A DNA stretch of 64,000 bases, taken from contig NZ_JAARML010000005.1 in assembly GCF_011759375.1 (NCBI RefSeq), positions 248,001 to 312,000 on the forward strand, given 5' to 3'. This document shows positions 32,883 to 41,490 of this stretch, piece after piece (the stretch's first letter is position 1; each line of letters opens with the position of its first letter). Under the pieces are notes generated by a model. That model searched no databases. It worked only from the letters and a program-made list of their open reading frames with translations, and was not told the DNA's origin. Origin of the DNA: Paraflavitalea devenefica (GTDB taxonomy: Bacteria; Bacteroidota; Bacteroidia; Chitinophagales; Chitinophagaceae). Made by a program: the position numbers and the translations under genes.

Positions 32883-34472
32883 CTATTGCCTGATCGCTAC
32901 GGGTTTGCTATAGAAAAAGTCCGGGCGGATATTGATCATGGCATAAAACCATTGACCTGTTCTCCGGTACGTATCTGCTACTGCATCGGTAGTGGCCTGT
33001 GCTTTGGCAAAGGGCATGCTGGTAGTTGCCTTCATAAAAGAGTAACCCAGCTCTATATTGGTAAACTTGTTCAGATTATAGTTCAGTAAAAAGTCGATCT
33101 CAGAGCCAAGGCCTTTGCTGATCACGGTACCATCGGCTTTCTTCATATCCTTGTGCAGGGCGAAGTAGTGATAGTCTACCCCGGCGCTCAACGCATTGCC
33201 GGTAAACTTGGCTTTCATATAAAAGTTCTGCAGGCCGCCGGCAGGAGAGCCGGTCCCTACGTAGAAGTAATCCATATAACCCCAATGCCTGTGTGGCGTG
33301 CCATACAGCGGGTCAAAGCGGTTATTTTTAGCGGAAGGATTAACGGCATCATTACCGGAAAGCACATCATAGCCCGGGCCAAAACTTATTTTGCCCTTTT
33401 GGTAGATACCTGAAATGGTATAGTGGTAAGCATCCAGCTTTACGCCATCGCGGTCTTTACCCGATTGTGCGTAGTAAGCGCCCTGTAAAGCGATCTTGCC
33501 AAAGCCTGAAGCATTGCCAATGGTATGATTGATCATTAAACCATAGGTATAGCGACTGCTGGTGCCTGAGTAATCGAAGGCGTCGGAACTGCCGGCACTG
33601 GCAAAACGCCGTCCATATACATAACCGCCATTGGCAGTTACGGAATCAATTTTATATTTTCCAAAATTGTCGTTGAAGAAGAGGGCGGAGAACTTTGTCT
33701 GGTTGAATTTGCGGCTGATGTAAACGCTGGTGAATGATTTATAATCCTGCGTGGCGGCATTGGTGCTGGCCGGATTGCTGAAAGCAGGATTGCCTGTTTT
33801 GCTGCTGTTGTTGGCGATGCTGCCACCTGCCGTGAGGGGTAATATGCCAGCGGGTGTGGGCACCAAAGTACCGGCTGAGTTTTTGATATAAGGAGGCACA
33901 TTGCCGGGCACATAGGAGGTGCCTGTGATGCCAAAGGCGTCTGAGTTTTGGTTAAAGGCGTAGCCAACATCTACCTGCCAGCCTTTATGCACCATTTTGA
34001 GCAAGGCCATATCATGACGGCGGCCTTGTTGCAGCCAATCCAGGTTGCCTATTAAACGTACATCATCATAGATCAGTTCCTGCCGTCCGATCTTAATGGA
34101 GAGCTGGTCAACTAATTTAAATTTAAAAGTGGTGTCTGCTTTGTTGGCGAGCATCACTTCTGCCCAGCCTTCATGCAGCATAAGTCTGTTGCCATCTGCA
34201 GGAGAAATGGAAGATGCGTCCTGGCCCCATACACGCACGTCCTGTACAGAAACGCCAAAGGTTACCTTGTCCCACTTGTAACCGAAGTTGAGCCTTGTTC
34301 TTTGTGAAGTAAATGTTGCTGCCTTTGAACCAACGGGCACAAGGTTGCCGAGCCCGTTACGAACCTCGGTACGTGTACGCAGTTGGCCTGTTAAGGAGAA
34401 CTGCCCGTTTGTGTTGATGACGAAAAGCAGCATACACGAAAAGAGACTGAGTTTTGCAATGAAATTCTTCAT
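32883..34472 (-). CDS. Outer-membrane beta-barrel protein, alginate-export-like; probable nitrate porin
   Basis: A 529-residue exported barrel protein with signal peptide (AKLSLFSCMLLFVINTNG). The N-terminal half matches the alginate-export family: LRTRTEVRNG, RTRLNFGYKWDKVTFGVSVQDVRVWGQ, LSIKIGRQELIYDDVRLIGNLDWLQQGRRHD. Alternating hydrophobic residues through the rest suggest about 16-18 strands. Position directly upstream of nrtA in the same direction makes an outer-membrane channel for nitrate/nitrite likely; alginate transport is not implied by the context. It starts 88 bp after the nirD stop, with a hairpin in between. Confidence 0.85.
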   Translation of the reverse strand: MKNFIAKLSLFSCMLLFVINTNGQFSLTGQLRTRTEVRNGLGNLVPVGSKAATFTSQRTRLNFGYKWDKVTFGVSVQDVRVWGQDASSISPADGNRLMLHEGWAEVMLANKADTTFKFKLVDQLSIKIGRQELIYDDVRLIGNLDWLQQGRRHDMALLKMVHKGWQVDVGYAFNQNSDAFGITGTSYVPGNVPPYIKNSAGTLVPTPAGILPLTAGGSIANNSSKTGNPAFSNPASTNAATQDYKSFTSVYISRKFNQTKFSALFFNDNFGKYKIDSVTANGGYVYGRRFASAGSSDAFDYSGTSSRYTYGLMINHTIGNASGFGKIALQGAYYAQSGKDRDGVKLDAYHYTISGIYQKGKISFGPGYDVLSGNDAVNPSAKNNRFDPLYGTPHRHWGYMDYFYVGTGSPAGGLQNFYMKAKFTGNALSAGVDYHYFALHKDMKKADGTVISKGLGSEIDFLLNYNLNKFTNIELGYSFMKATTSMPFAKAQATTDAVADTYRRTGQWFYAMINIRPDFFYSKPVAIRQ

Positions 34473-34514
34473 AGCTTTGTTTTGGTTTTAGATTGTTTGC
34501 GATTTAAAATCACG

Positions 34515-34543
34515 GCCCGTGTGCGACGCCAATCTCCACGGGC
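34515..34543. terminator. Hairpin between nirD and the porin gene
   Basis: GCCCGTG (34515-34521) and CACGGGC (34537-34543) form a 7-bp stem with a 15-base loop. On the plus strand it is followed by TTTTTTA, but no plus-strand gene ends here. On the minus strand, along the nir/nrt transcript, it is followed by CGTGATTTTA. It could attenuate or process the mRNA between the nir genes and the uptake genes. Confidence 0.45.
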
Positions 34544-34560
34544 TTTTTTATTTAAACTCT

Positions 34561-34911
34561 TTATTCTTCTACTCCTATATATACTACACCTGCTTCTACT
34601 TTCACTGCATAAGTCTTGATCACATAATCATCACCACTGAGGCATTCACCGGTGCTGAGTGAAAATGTTTTCTTATGAAAAGGGCAGGCTACCTTGGGTT
34701 CATCGTTCTGGGAACCGATCATGCCGCGGCTTAAGGCCATTTGCTGACGATGCGGGCATTGGTTTTGGGTAGCATACCATTCATTGCGACGGGTAAAATG
34801 GAACAGGGCTATCTGTTCATCTTTGTGCTTTACGCATACACCACCATTTTCCGGTACGTCTTCTACGCGGCAGGCGGGAAACCAGGTAAGTGTTTGTTCG
34901 AGTGTGGGCAT
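34561..34911 (-). CDS. nirD: Nitrite reductase small subunit, Rieske type
   Basis: A 116-residue partner of NirB. It carries a full Rieske ligand set, C-x-H in NQCPHRQQ and C-x-x-H in ACPFHKKTFSL, so a [2Fe-2S] cluster is likely. The E. coli NirD lacks the ligands, so this is the Rieske-containing variant. It is 189 bp downstream of nirB on the same strand. Confidence 0.92.
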   Translation of the reverse strand: MPTLEQTLTWFPACRVEDVPENGGVCVKHKDEQIALFHFTRRNEWYATQNQCPHRQQMALSRGMIGSQNDEPKVACPFHKKTFSLSTGECLSGDDYVIKTYAVKVEAGVVYIGVEE

Positions 34912-34947
34912 AGATATATAGTTTGGTCAATAAGAACCTGTGCCCCG

Positions 34948-34967
34948 GTCCCGCTGTTTAGCGGGAC
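34948..34967. repeat. Perfect hairpin in the nirB-nirD gap
   Basis: GTCCCGCT / AGCGGGAC with a GTTT loop, 8-bp perfect stem, lying in the 189-bp space between nirB and nirD. No T-tract follows on either strand, so it is not a clear terminator; it may stabilise or process the transcript, or be a small repeated element. Confidence 0.5.
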
Positions 34968-35100
34968 GGGACTTCGTTGGTTAATACAAAAACATTCAGG
35001 CTGCTTCTGTATTGATCAGAGCAGACAAACAATCGTTAGAGGAGAAATAGGAAACAGGTTAAGTGTGTTGCTTTGAGAGAATGAATGACGGATCAGAGAC

Positions 35101-37602
35101 TTACTTCCATTCTGTAGCTCGTTTTTGACTTCTCATGGGTTCAAATTGTACAGTAGGATCTTTTTCTTCCGGTGCATTGACAAAGTGATTGAACCGTTTA
35201 CGCAGTTCAGGACTTTCTACCACTTCCTTCCATTCGCATTTATAATTGTCTACCAACAGTTGCATTTCTGCTTCCAGTTGTTCAGCAACGCCCAGGCTGT
35301 CATGCACCACTACATTTTTCAGGTAAGAAATACCGCCGTCCATCTTATTGAGCCAGGTGGCCGTCCTTGTTAACGGATCGGCGGTTTTTATATAAAACAT
35401 GAGAAAACGATCAATGTATTTAATACAGGTTTCGCTGTCCAGGTCAGTACCCAGCAATAAGGCATGTTGTGGCTTAGAACCGCCATTGCCGCATACGTAG
35501 AGGTTCCAGCCTTTGTCGGTGGCAATGATGCCAAAGTCTTTTGACTGGGCCTCTGCACATTCACGGATACAACCTGATACGGCCGACTTGAGTTTATGCG
35601 GCGCGCGCAGGCCACGGTACCTTTCTTCAATCTGGATGGCAAAGCTTACACTGTCGTGCAAACCAAAGCGGCACCAGGTGCTGCCTACACAACTCTTCAC
35701 AGTACGCAGGGCTTTTCCGTAAGCATGTCCGCTTTCAAAGCCGGCAGCGATCAGCTCTTCCCAGATAGCAGGCAGGTCGCTCACATGCGCACCGAAAAGG
35801 TCAATGCGCTGACCACCGGTGATCTTGGTATAGAGATGATATTTCTGTGCTACCTGCCCGATAACGATGAGCTTTTCCGGTGTGATCTCGCCACCCGGTA
35901 TACGGGGTACTACAGAGTAAGTACCGCCTTTTTGAATATTGGCCAGGTAACGGTCGTTGGAGTCCTGTGCAGTAGCATTGCCTTTCTGCAGGATCATTTC
36001 ATTCCAGAGGCTGGCAATGATAGAGGCGATGGCGGGCTTGCATATTTCGCAACCATCGCCTTTGCCTAATTTATCCAGTGCTGCATCATAACTTTTCAGG
36101 TCATGTACTTTCACCAGGTCAAACAATTCCTGGCGACTGTATTGGAAGTGTTCGCACAGTACATTGCGTACATATTTGCCCTGGGATGCCAGGGTGTGTA
36201 GCACCAGGTCTTTCACCATCGGTACGCAACCACCGCAACCAGTACCTGCTTTGGTACATTTCTTCACTGCATCTACCGTTTCACATCCCTGCTCGCTTAC
36301 GGCGCTGCAAATGGCTGCCTTGGTGATGCTTTCACAGCTACAGATGAGGGCTTCATCGGGCAGACTGGTTACGCCGGCGCCTGCTTCAGCAGATCCACCG
36401 CGTGCACCTAATATTACATCTTCCGGATTGGGAGGAAGTACTACTTTGTTCTTGCAGGTTTGCAGCAGCATATTGTATTGCTCTGCATCGCCTACCAGGA
36501 TACCGCCCAGCAGGTGCTTGCCATCATTGCTGATGTTAATGCGTTTGTACACGCCTTTGAGGGTATCTTCCCACACAATGCTGCGGCCTTCTTTGGGATG
36601 TACGAAAGGATCGCCAAAGCTGGCAACATCTACACCGATCAGTTTGAGCTTGGTGCTCATGTCAAAACCGGTAAATGCTTTTTCACCGCCTGTGAGGTTG
36701 GCAGCTACCACATCGGCCATTTCATAGCCGGGTGCTACCAGTCCATAGATCATACCTTTATGTAAGGCACACTCGCCAATAGCGAAGATGTGCGGATCGG
36801 TGGTCTGTAATTGATCATTCACCACAATACCGCCGCGGTGACCTGTCTCCAGGCCGCAGAGCTTGGCTACCTCATCACGGGGTTTAATACCCGCAGAGAT
36901 CACCAGCATGTCTACATCAATCGTGGTATCATCGGCAAACTGCATAGCTGTGATGCAGTCATCGCCCAGGATGGCGGTGGTGTTGGTGTTGGTGCGAATG
37001 TGCAGGCCCAATGCTTCCAGCTTGGTGCGGAGGGTGTGGGAGCCGGCATCATCTATTTGCCGGGGCATCAGCCGGGGGGCAAACTCGATCACCTGGGTAT
37101 CAGTAATACCGAGGTCGAGCATGGCTTTGGCCGCTTCGAGGCCCAGTAGTCCGCCTCCGATCACAGCGCCTTTCTTAGCATGGCGTGCGTAGGAGGTCAT
37201 CATCTCCAGGTCTTCGATGGTGCGGTAAATAAATACGCCTTGTTTTTCAACGCCGGGAATGGGCGGCACAAAAGCAGAAGAACCGGTAGCCAGGACCAGG
37301 TAGTCATAGCTTTCGGTGATGCCTTTAAAGGAGTGAACGGTTTTATGGGTCCGGTCAATACTTTGTACCGGATCACCCAGGTGTAAACGGATCCCATTAT
37401 CGGCGTACCATTCAGCAGGGGCGAGTGTCAGTTCGTCTGCTGATTTGCCGGCAAAGTATTCGCTCAGGTGAACCCGGTCATACGCGGGCCTCATTTCCTC
37501 TCCAAATACGATCAGCTCAAAGGGCTGTTCCCCCTGTTTGGCCAACAGTTTCTCGCAAAACTTGTAGCCAACCATTCCGTTTCCAATGATGACGATTTTC
37601 AT
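35101..37602 (-). CDS. nirB: NAD(P)H-dependent nitrite reductase large subunit
   Basis: Reduces nitrite to ammonium in the cytoplasm. The 833 residues contain an FAD/NAD-binding module (IIGNGMVGYKF; GAVIGGGLLGLEAA), a BFD-type [2Fe-2S] domain (ICSCESI ... GCGGC) and a second BFD-like segment (CEICKPAIA). The C-terminal siroheme/[4Fe-4S] reductase has CVGSTWC and CIRECAEAQ, the C-x5-C / C-x3-C ligand pairs. Length is normal for NirB. It is the first gene of the nitrate locus, divergent from cobA, which makes the siroheme precursor. A TTTG / TAATGTTTG pair about 60-35 bases upstream (minus strand) could be its promoter. Confidence 0.96.
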   Translation of the reverse strand: MKIVIIGNGMVGYKFCEKLLAKQGEQPFELIVFGEEMRPAYDRVHLSEYFAGKSADELTLAPAEWYADNGIRLHLGDPVQSIDRTHKTVHSFKGITESYDYLVLATGSSAFVPPIPGVEKQGVFIYRTIEDLEMMTSYARHAKKGAVIGGGLLGLEAAKAMLDLGITDTQVIEFAPRLMPRQIDDAGSHTLRTKLEALGLHIRTNTNTTAILGDDCITAMQFADDTTIDVDMLVISAGIKPRDEVAKLCGLETGHRGGIVVNDQLQTTDPHIFAIGECALHKGMIYGLVAPGYEMADVVAANLTGGEKAFTGFDMSTKLKLIGVDVASFGDPFVHPKEGRSIVWEDTLKGVYKRINISNDGKHLLGGILVGDAEQYNMLLQTCKNKVVLPPNPEDVILGARGGSAEAGAGVTSLPDEALICSCESITKAAICSAVSEQGCETVDAVKKCTKAGTGCGGCVPMVKDLVLHTLASQGKYVRNVLCEHFQYSRQELFDLVKVHDLKSYDAALDKLGKGDGCEICKPAIASIIASLWNEMILQKGNATAQDSNDRYLANIQKGGTYSVVPRIPGGEITPEKLIVIGQVAQKYHLYTKITGGQRIDLFGAHVSDLPAIWEELIAAGFESGHAYGKALRTVKSCVGSTWCRFGLHDSVSFAIQIEERYRGLRAPHKLKSAVSGCIRECAEAQSKDFGIIATDKGWNLYVCGNGGSKPQHALLLGTDLDSETCIKYIDRFLMFYIKTADPLTRTATWLNKMDGGISYLKNVVVHDSLGVAEQLEAEMQLLVDNYKCEWKEVVESPELRKRFNHFVNAPEEKDPTVQFEPMRSQKRATEWK

Positions 37603-37708
37603 GCAGTGCCTTGATTTTAAGTGTTAATGACTGCGAGCAAGCAAACATTAATAAAAAACGCATGTAACAAAGTGGCATGTAATCGTCAGAAATAAATTAT
37701 GTTTTCTG

Positions 37709-37720
37709 TGACTTCTGTCA
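37709..37720. promoter_or_regulatory. FNR/CRP-type palindrome in the nirB-cobA divergent gap
   Basis: TGAC-TTCT-GTCA, within a wider TGTGAC-N4-GTCATA, has the half-site spacing of FNR/CRP boxes. It lies about 110 bp from the nirB start and 75-85 bp from the cobA start, well placed to control both. The likely regulator is the Crp/Fnr gene 110 bp beyond cobA. A closely related palindrome is at 40401-40414. Confidence 0.55.
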
Positions 37721-37793
37721 TAAATTTAGGAATAATTATATTAAGCAACAAAGAATAATTTTCAATATATTCATATAAATAAAATAATAATAC

Positions 37794-38570
37794 ATGATGG
37801 AGCCCCGATTATCCCTGGTGGGAGCGGGTCCTGGAGACCCGGAGCTGATTACCCTGAAGGCTATTAAAACACTACAGCAGGCCGATGTAATATTATATGA
37901 TGCACTGGCAAATGAAGAATTATTATCATATGCCAAACCGGGCGCTATTACCCGTTTTGTGGGCAAGCGCTATGGCTGCCATGCTTTGTCCCAGCAGGAA
38001 ATCAACCACGTGATCATAGAAATGGCGCTGGCCCATGGTCATGTAGTACGCTTAAAGGGCGGCGATCCCTTCGTATTTGGCCGTGCCCAGGAGGAAATAG
38101 CAGCGGCCCGGGAAGCGGGCATCCCGGTACAGGTAGTGCCCGGCATCTCCAGTGCGGTGGCAGTACCGGCGGGACAAATGATCCCCTTAACCTGCCGGGG
38201 CATCAATGAAAGTTTCTGGGTAACCACCGGCACCACCCAATCCGGGGAAATATCAGCCGATATTAAGCTGGCGGCCCAGTCATCGGCCACCGTTATTATC
38301 CTAATGGCTATGAGCAAGTTAGAAGCTATTATGGAGATCTTTGCCGGCCATGGGAAGGGCGATACGCCGGTAGCCATTATCCAGGAAGGCACCACCAGCC
38401 GGGAAAAGATGGTAATGGGTACCGTACGGGATATCGTATTCAGGGCGCAGTATGCAGGGTTAGGAAATCCGGCCGTTATTATAGTCGGGGAAGTGGTAAA
38501 GTTGCATCCAACGATGCTGCCTGGTTTGGAATCCCAGGTCGCAGATGCTTATGCGTCCCGGCAGCAGTGA
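37794..38570 (+). CDS. cobA: Uroporphyrinogen-III C-methyltransferase (siroheme synthesis)
   Basis: Methylates uroporphyrinogen III at C2 and C7 to make precorrin-2, the siroheme precursor required by NirB. The 258-residue SUMT has SLVGAGPGDPELITLKA at the N-terminus, VRLKGGDPFVFGRAQEE near residue 85, and VVPGISSAVAVPA near 115. It lacks the dehydrogenase/ferrochelatase half of CysG, which must be encoded elsewhere. The gap shared with nirB holds an FNR-type palindrome. Confidence 0.95.
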   Translation: MMEPRLSLVGAGPGDPELITLKAIKTLQQADVILYDALANEELLSYAKPGAITRFVGKRYGCHALSQQEINHVIIEMALAHGHVVRLKGGDPFVFGRAQEEIAAAREAGIPVQVVPGISSAVAVPAGQMIPLTCRGINESFWVTTGTTQSGEISADIKLAAQSSATVIILMAMSKLEAIMEIFAGHGKGDTPVAIIQEGTTSREKMVMGTVRDIVFRAQYAGLGNPAVIIVGEVVKLHPTMLPGLESQVADAYASRQQ

Positions 38571-38680
38571 TGTATTATATATAATAATATATGCACTAAA
38601 TTGCGCTAACGATTGTAAAAACCGTCATTTGAAGATCGAAACTTTAGTCCCAAAACCTAAACGATCTTATCTTCACGCCC

Positions 38681-39382
38681 ATGAAGTCGGTTAAAACCAG
38701 TTGTGACCTACAGCATTGTTTTTTGTGTAAGCGTTGTTTAAAAGAATGGATACCTGCCATTGAAGCCAATAAAAAGAGCTACCAGTTTAAAAAGGGAGAG
38801 CTCATTTTCCGGGAAGGCGACCCGGTAACCGGTATTTATTTCTTATATGATGGCAAGGCAAAAGTGCACAAGAAATGGGGCGAGGAAAAGGAGCTGAATG
38901 TGCGTTTTGCCCATCAGGGGGATATTATCGGGCACCGGGGACTGGGTAAGGACACCATCTACCCGGTATCGGCCACGGCCCTGGAGACCTGTACGGTTTG
39001 CTTTATTGACCTGGCATTTTTCAAGACCACCCTCAAAGTAAATACTGAATTCACGTACGACCTGCTGATGTTTTATGCCGAAGAGCTGCAGGAATCAGAA
39101 AAACGGATGCGCAACCTGGCGCACATGCCCGTGAAAGGACGCATTGCCTATGCCTTCCTGATATTGAAAGAAAAGTTTGGCCTTACGCCGGAGGGCTTTA
39201 TCAATATTTCGCTCACCCGGCAGGACATCGCTTCTTATGCCGGCACCACGTATGAAACCGTCTTCCGCATAGTGACCGATCTTACCCAGGCCAAAATTAT
39301 TACGGTTGATAATAAAGACATTACCATCCTGGATGAAGCAGCATTGGTACGCCTCACCCAGGAAGCGGAGAATGGGGGGTGA
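38681..39382 (+). CDS. Crp/Fnr family transcription factor with FNR-like cysteine cluster
   Basis: A 233-residue regulator: cyclic-nucleotide-like sensor domain (about 35-150) and C-terminal winged helix (ISLTRQDIASYAGTTYETVFRIVTDL, near 175-205). The N-terminus carries C8, C13, C16 and C19 (SCDLQHCFLCKRC), and the sensor domain has C104 and C107. This is reminiscent of the [4Fe-4S] ligands of FNR (three N-terminal, one central), so oxygen or NO sensing by an Fe-S cluster is plausible. The recognition helix has E and R at the TGA-reading positions. Its place next to cobA/nirB and the TGAC-N4-GTCA sites suggests that it controls the nitrate locus. A hairpin at 39437-39491 may end its transcript. 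Confidence 0.92.
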   Translation: MKSVKTSCDLQHCFLCKRCLKEWIPAIEANKKSYQFKKGELIFREGDPVTGIYFLYDGKAKVHKKWGEEKELNVRFAHQGDIIGHRGLGKDTIYPVSATALETCTVCFIDLAFFKTTLKVNTEFTYDLLMFYAEELQESEKRMRNLAHMPVKGRIAYAFLILKEKFGLTPEGFINISLTRQDIASYAGTTYETVFRIVTDLTQAKIITVDNKDITILDEAALVRLTQEAENGG

Positions 39383-39436
39383 GTGGGCGCCTGATGCGCT
39401 GTATATGCTCTGCAATAGGCCTGCGAATGGCCTCCG

Positions 39437-39491
39437 ACTTGCACTGGCTCCTCAATGAAAACAGGCTGTCTGAGAGCACTCCAGTGCAAGT
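39437..39491 (+). repeat. Long-loop inverted repeat downstream of the Crp/Fnr gene
   Basis: ACTTGCACTGG (39437-39447) and CCAGTGCAAGT (39481-39491) are perfect 11-bp arms around 33 bases. The loop can extend the stem by GCTC/GAGC with a three-base bulge. On the plus strand it is followed by TTTTAG, so it could terminate the Crp/Fnr transcript, but the size and inner structure are more elaborate than usual. Confidence 0.5.
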
Positions 39492-39530
39492 TTTAGCGGA
39501 TAAACGTGCCTTATCCCGGCCTGGCTGATA

Positions 39531-40310
39531 CTATAACCTGGCTATGATGGCCAATGCGATTAACCACACACCGCCAATGATCAACCCTGTCCTGTTAGGT
39601 GCCCGGAATAATCTCAAAAACAGGAAATAAAGTGGTATGATAAAAAAGCTGCCGATTATAATAGCTACGACCATTTTGAGGTCCATAGCCTCCGGGAAAG
39701 GCTTTTTCAACATCCAATGCGATATGGCCGTCCAGATGATATAGACGGAAACAAAGGCAGTAGTAAGAGATATTGCTCCAGGTAATCCATTCGTACCTTT
39801 CTCTGCCCCAAAATCCAGGTATCCCCGGCGCCAGCCACCATCATAAGTTGATATGCGAAAAGCTTTCTGAATACGCACACCACCCAATCCCACAAAGAAA
39901 GCAATGCCTGTAATAACCCAGAACCAAATTCCGAATGCATTGGAAATAGCCAGCGGATTGATAAAACGCTTCACCTGATTGGTTGATCCCGCAATCAGCC
40001 CCATGAACAGGAGGAATGCCAGGTAGATGAACAGCCGGGAGTTTCCTTCGCCGTTATTGATTTGCGGAGCTGATGAGGAAATAGGCTGCACCGGATCAGC
40101 AGGCTTATCCGCTACGTGAGGTGACCTGAACAACTGGACCAGCAGTTTTACGAGGAAGTAGAGAAAGACGCCCCATCCCCCAACTACCACAATGATTGAC
40201 ATGATCCCTCCTCCGTCACTTTTTGTCATAGATCTGAATACCAGCATGAAAATGATGAATGCAAGGCATAATACAATGAGATTGGTTAAGTTCTTATTCG
40301 GCTTTGCCAT
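39531..40310 (-). CDS. Multi-pass membrane protein of unknown function
   Basis: Not recognised. The 259 residues include about seven hydrophobic segments, among them NLIVLCLAFIIFMLVF, IIVVVGGWGVFLYFLV, LFIYLAFLLFMGLIAG, IWFWVITGIAFFVGLGG and a C-terminal LIIGGVWLIALAIIA. A proline/serine-rich polar loop (about residues 66-90) follows the second. No catalytic motif or transporter signature is apparent. It is convergent with the Crp/Fnr gene and divergent from the LytS kinase. Confidence 0.75.
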   Translation of the reverse strand: MAKPNKNLTNLIVLCLAFIIFMLVFRSMTKSDGGGIMSIIVVVGGWGVFLYFLVKLLVQLFRSPHVADKPADPVQPISSSAPQINNGEGNSRLFIYLAFLLFMGLIAGSTNQVKRFINPLAISNAFGIWFWVITGIAFFVGLGGVRIQKAFRISTYDGGWRRGYLDFGAEKGTNGLPGAISLTTAFVSVYIIWTAISHWMLKKPFPEAMDLKMVVAIIIGSFFIIPLYFLFLRLFRAPNRTGLIIGGVWLIALAIIARL

Positions 40311-40400
40311 ATAAGCAGTTTTTGGGGTTAGTGATGGTGGTTAGTGTAAAATAATTTAAAACTCGGAAAGAAAACCCGTATCTCTGCGAAGATTGCTTTT

Positions 40401-40414
40401 TTGACAGTTGTCAA
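40401..40414. promoter_or_regulatory. FNR-type palindrome upstream of the LytS kinase
   Basis: TTGAC-AGTT-GTCAA (6-bp arms if read TTGACA-GT-TGTCAA) is a perfect palindrome with FNR half-site spacing, centred about 84 bp upstream of the kinase ATG and about 97 bp from the divergent membrane-protein gene. Its TGAC-N4-GTCA core is identical to that at 37709-37720. Confidence 0.55.
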
Positions 40415-40429
40415 TAAGCCTTTTGTCAT

Positions 40430-40450
40430 CTCATTTCCCCCTTTTGTCTA
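40430..40450 (+). promoter_or_regulatory. Shared motif CTCATTTCCCCCTT-N2-GTCTA, kinase copy
   Basis: This 21-base block recurs at 42256-42276 with 19 identical positions. It lies 41 bases before the LytS ATG; a -7-like TAGCTTGC begins at 40480 with TTCG (40457-40460) near the -33 position. The shared block is a good candidate binding site for the LytTR regulator encoded at 41484, giving autoregulation. That assignment is inference. Confidence 0.6.
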
Positions 40451-40491
40451 CCCCCATTCGGTTAAACGCAGGATAATGGTAGCTTGCAGCC

Positions 40492-41490
40492 ATGCCGATA
40501 CGCTCGAGATATTTCTCACCAGGTATGCATGTGGTTATCTGGACCGCCTTGCTCAGCGTGCCATTGATTGTATTCCATAAAATAGAGACCGGCTTGCCCA
40601 ATGGTTTTTTCCTGCTCGGCAACCTGTATCATATCGGCCTGTTTTACTTCAATGCTTTTTACTTGTATCCCCGGTTCATGACCCGGAAACGCTGGCCGCT
40701 GTATATTGTTTTCCTGGGCATCATTCTTGGAGGCTCGTATTACATAAAAGTGGGGCTGATGGGATTGATTGGCTATGAGCAACCAGGTGGACTTTATGCC
40801 GGGTACTTCTTTTTCCCACCCATCCCTTTTTTGATCGCTTCCATTATTTACCGGCTTATTACAGATCGTATACAGGCAGAGCGGGCAGAGAAAGAAGCAC
40901 AGGCAGAAAGGCTGGCTTCTGAGCTGAAGTTCCTGCGCTCACAGGTAAGTCCGCATTTCCTGTTCAACGTACTCACGAATATGGTTTCGCTGGCCCGTAA
41001 GAAGTCGGACCAACTGGAGCCGGCCCTCATACAGTTGTCAGATATGCTGCGCTATATGCTGTATGAAACGAATGGCGAGCGCTTCCCTGTCACCAAAGAG
41101 GTTGAATACCTGCGCAATTATATCGAACTGCAACAGCTTCGTTTTGGAGAAGATGTAAGGGTGCAGGTGGACATTGAGCATAGTGAACCTTCCTGTGCCA
41201 TTGAACCAATGCTGCTGATCCCCTTTGTGGAAAATGCTTTCAAGCATGGCATTGGCCTGGTGAAAGATCCGTATATTAAGATAGCCTTACAGGTAAAGGA
41301 ACAATATTTGCACTTCCGGGTAGTGAATAATTATAACCGGGATAATGTGTCAAAGGATGCCGGTTCCGGGATAGGACTGGCCAATGTGCGTAACCGGCTG
41401 CGCCTTTTGTATGGCGATAAACATACCCTGACGATACAGGACAATGGCGAAGTGTATGATGCCGACTTAAAACTTGCTTTATCATGCTGA
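40492..41490 (+). CDS. LytS-type sensor histidine kinase
   Basis: A 332-residue inner-membrane kinase. The N-terminal half has about four membrane segments (residues 10-125); a short coiled coil (AERAEKEAQAERLASELKFL) leads into the His_kinase domain with the phosphorylated histidine in LRSQVSPHFLFNVLTNM. The ATPase part has PFVENAFKHG (N-box) and GIGLANVRNRLRLLYG (G-box). No separate sensor domain is present, so the signal is probably sensed in the membrane. Its stop overlaps the LytTR regulator start by 7 bases, so the pair is coupled. Confidence 0.93.
   Translation: MPIRSRYFSPGMHVVIWTALLSVPLIVFHKIETGLPNGFFLLGNLYHIGLFYFNAFYLYPRFMTRKRWPLYIVFLGIILGGSYYIKVGLMGLIGYEQPGGLYAGYFFFPPIPFLIASIIYRLITDRIQAERAEKEAQAERLASELKFLRSQVSPHFLFNVLTNMVSLARKKSDQLEPALIQLSDMLRYMLYETNGERFPVTKEVEYLRNYIELQQLRFGEDVRVQVDIEHSEPSCAIEPMLLIPFVENAFKHGIGLVKDPYIKIALQVKEQYLHFRVVNNYNRDNVSKDAGSGIGLANVRNRLRLLYGDKHTLTIQDNGEVYDADLKLALSC

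Noticed and set aside
39437..39491. An integron attC-like site
   Set aside because: There is a large inverted repeat with bulges, but no recognisable core sites, no integrase and no cassette array.
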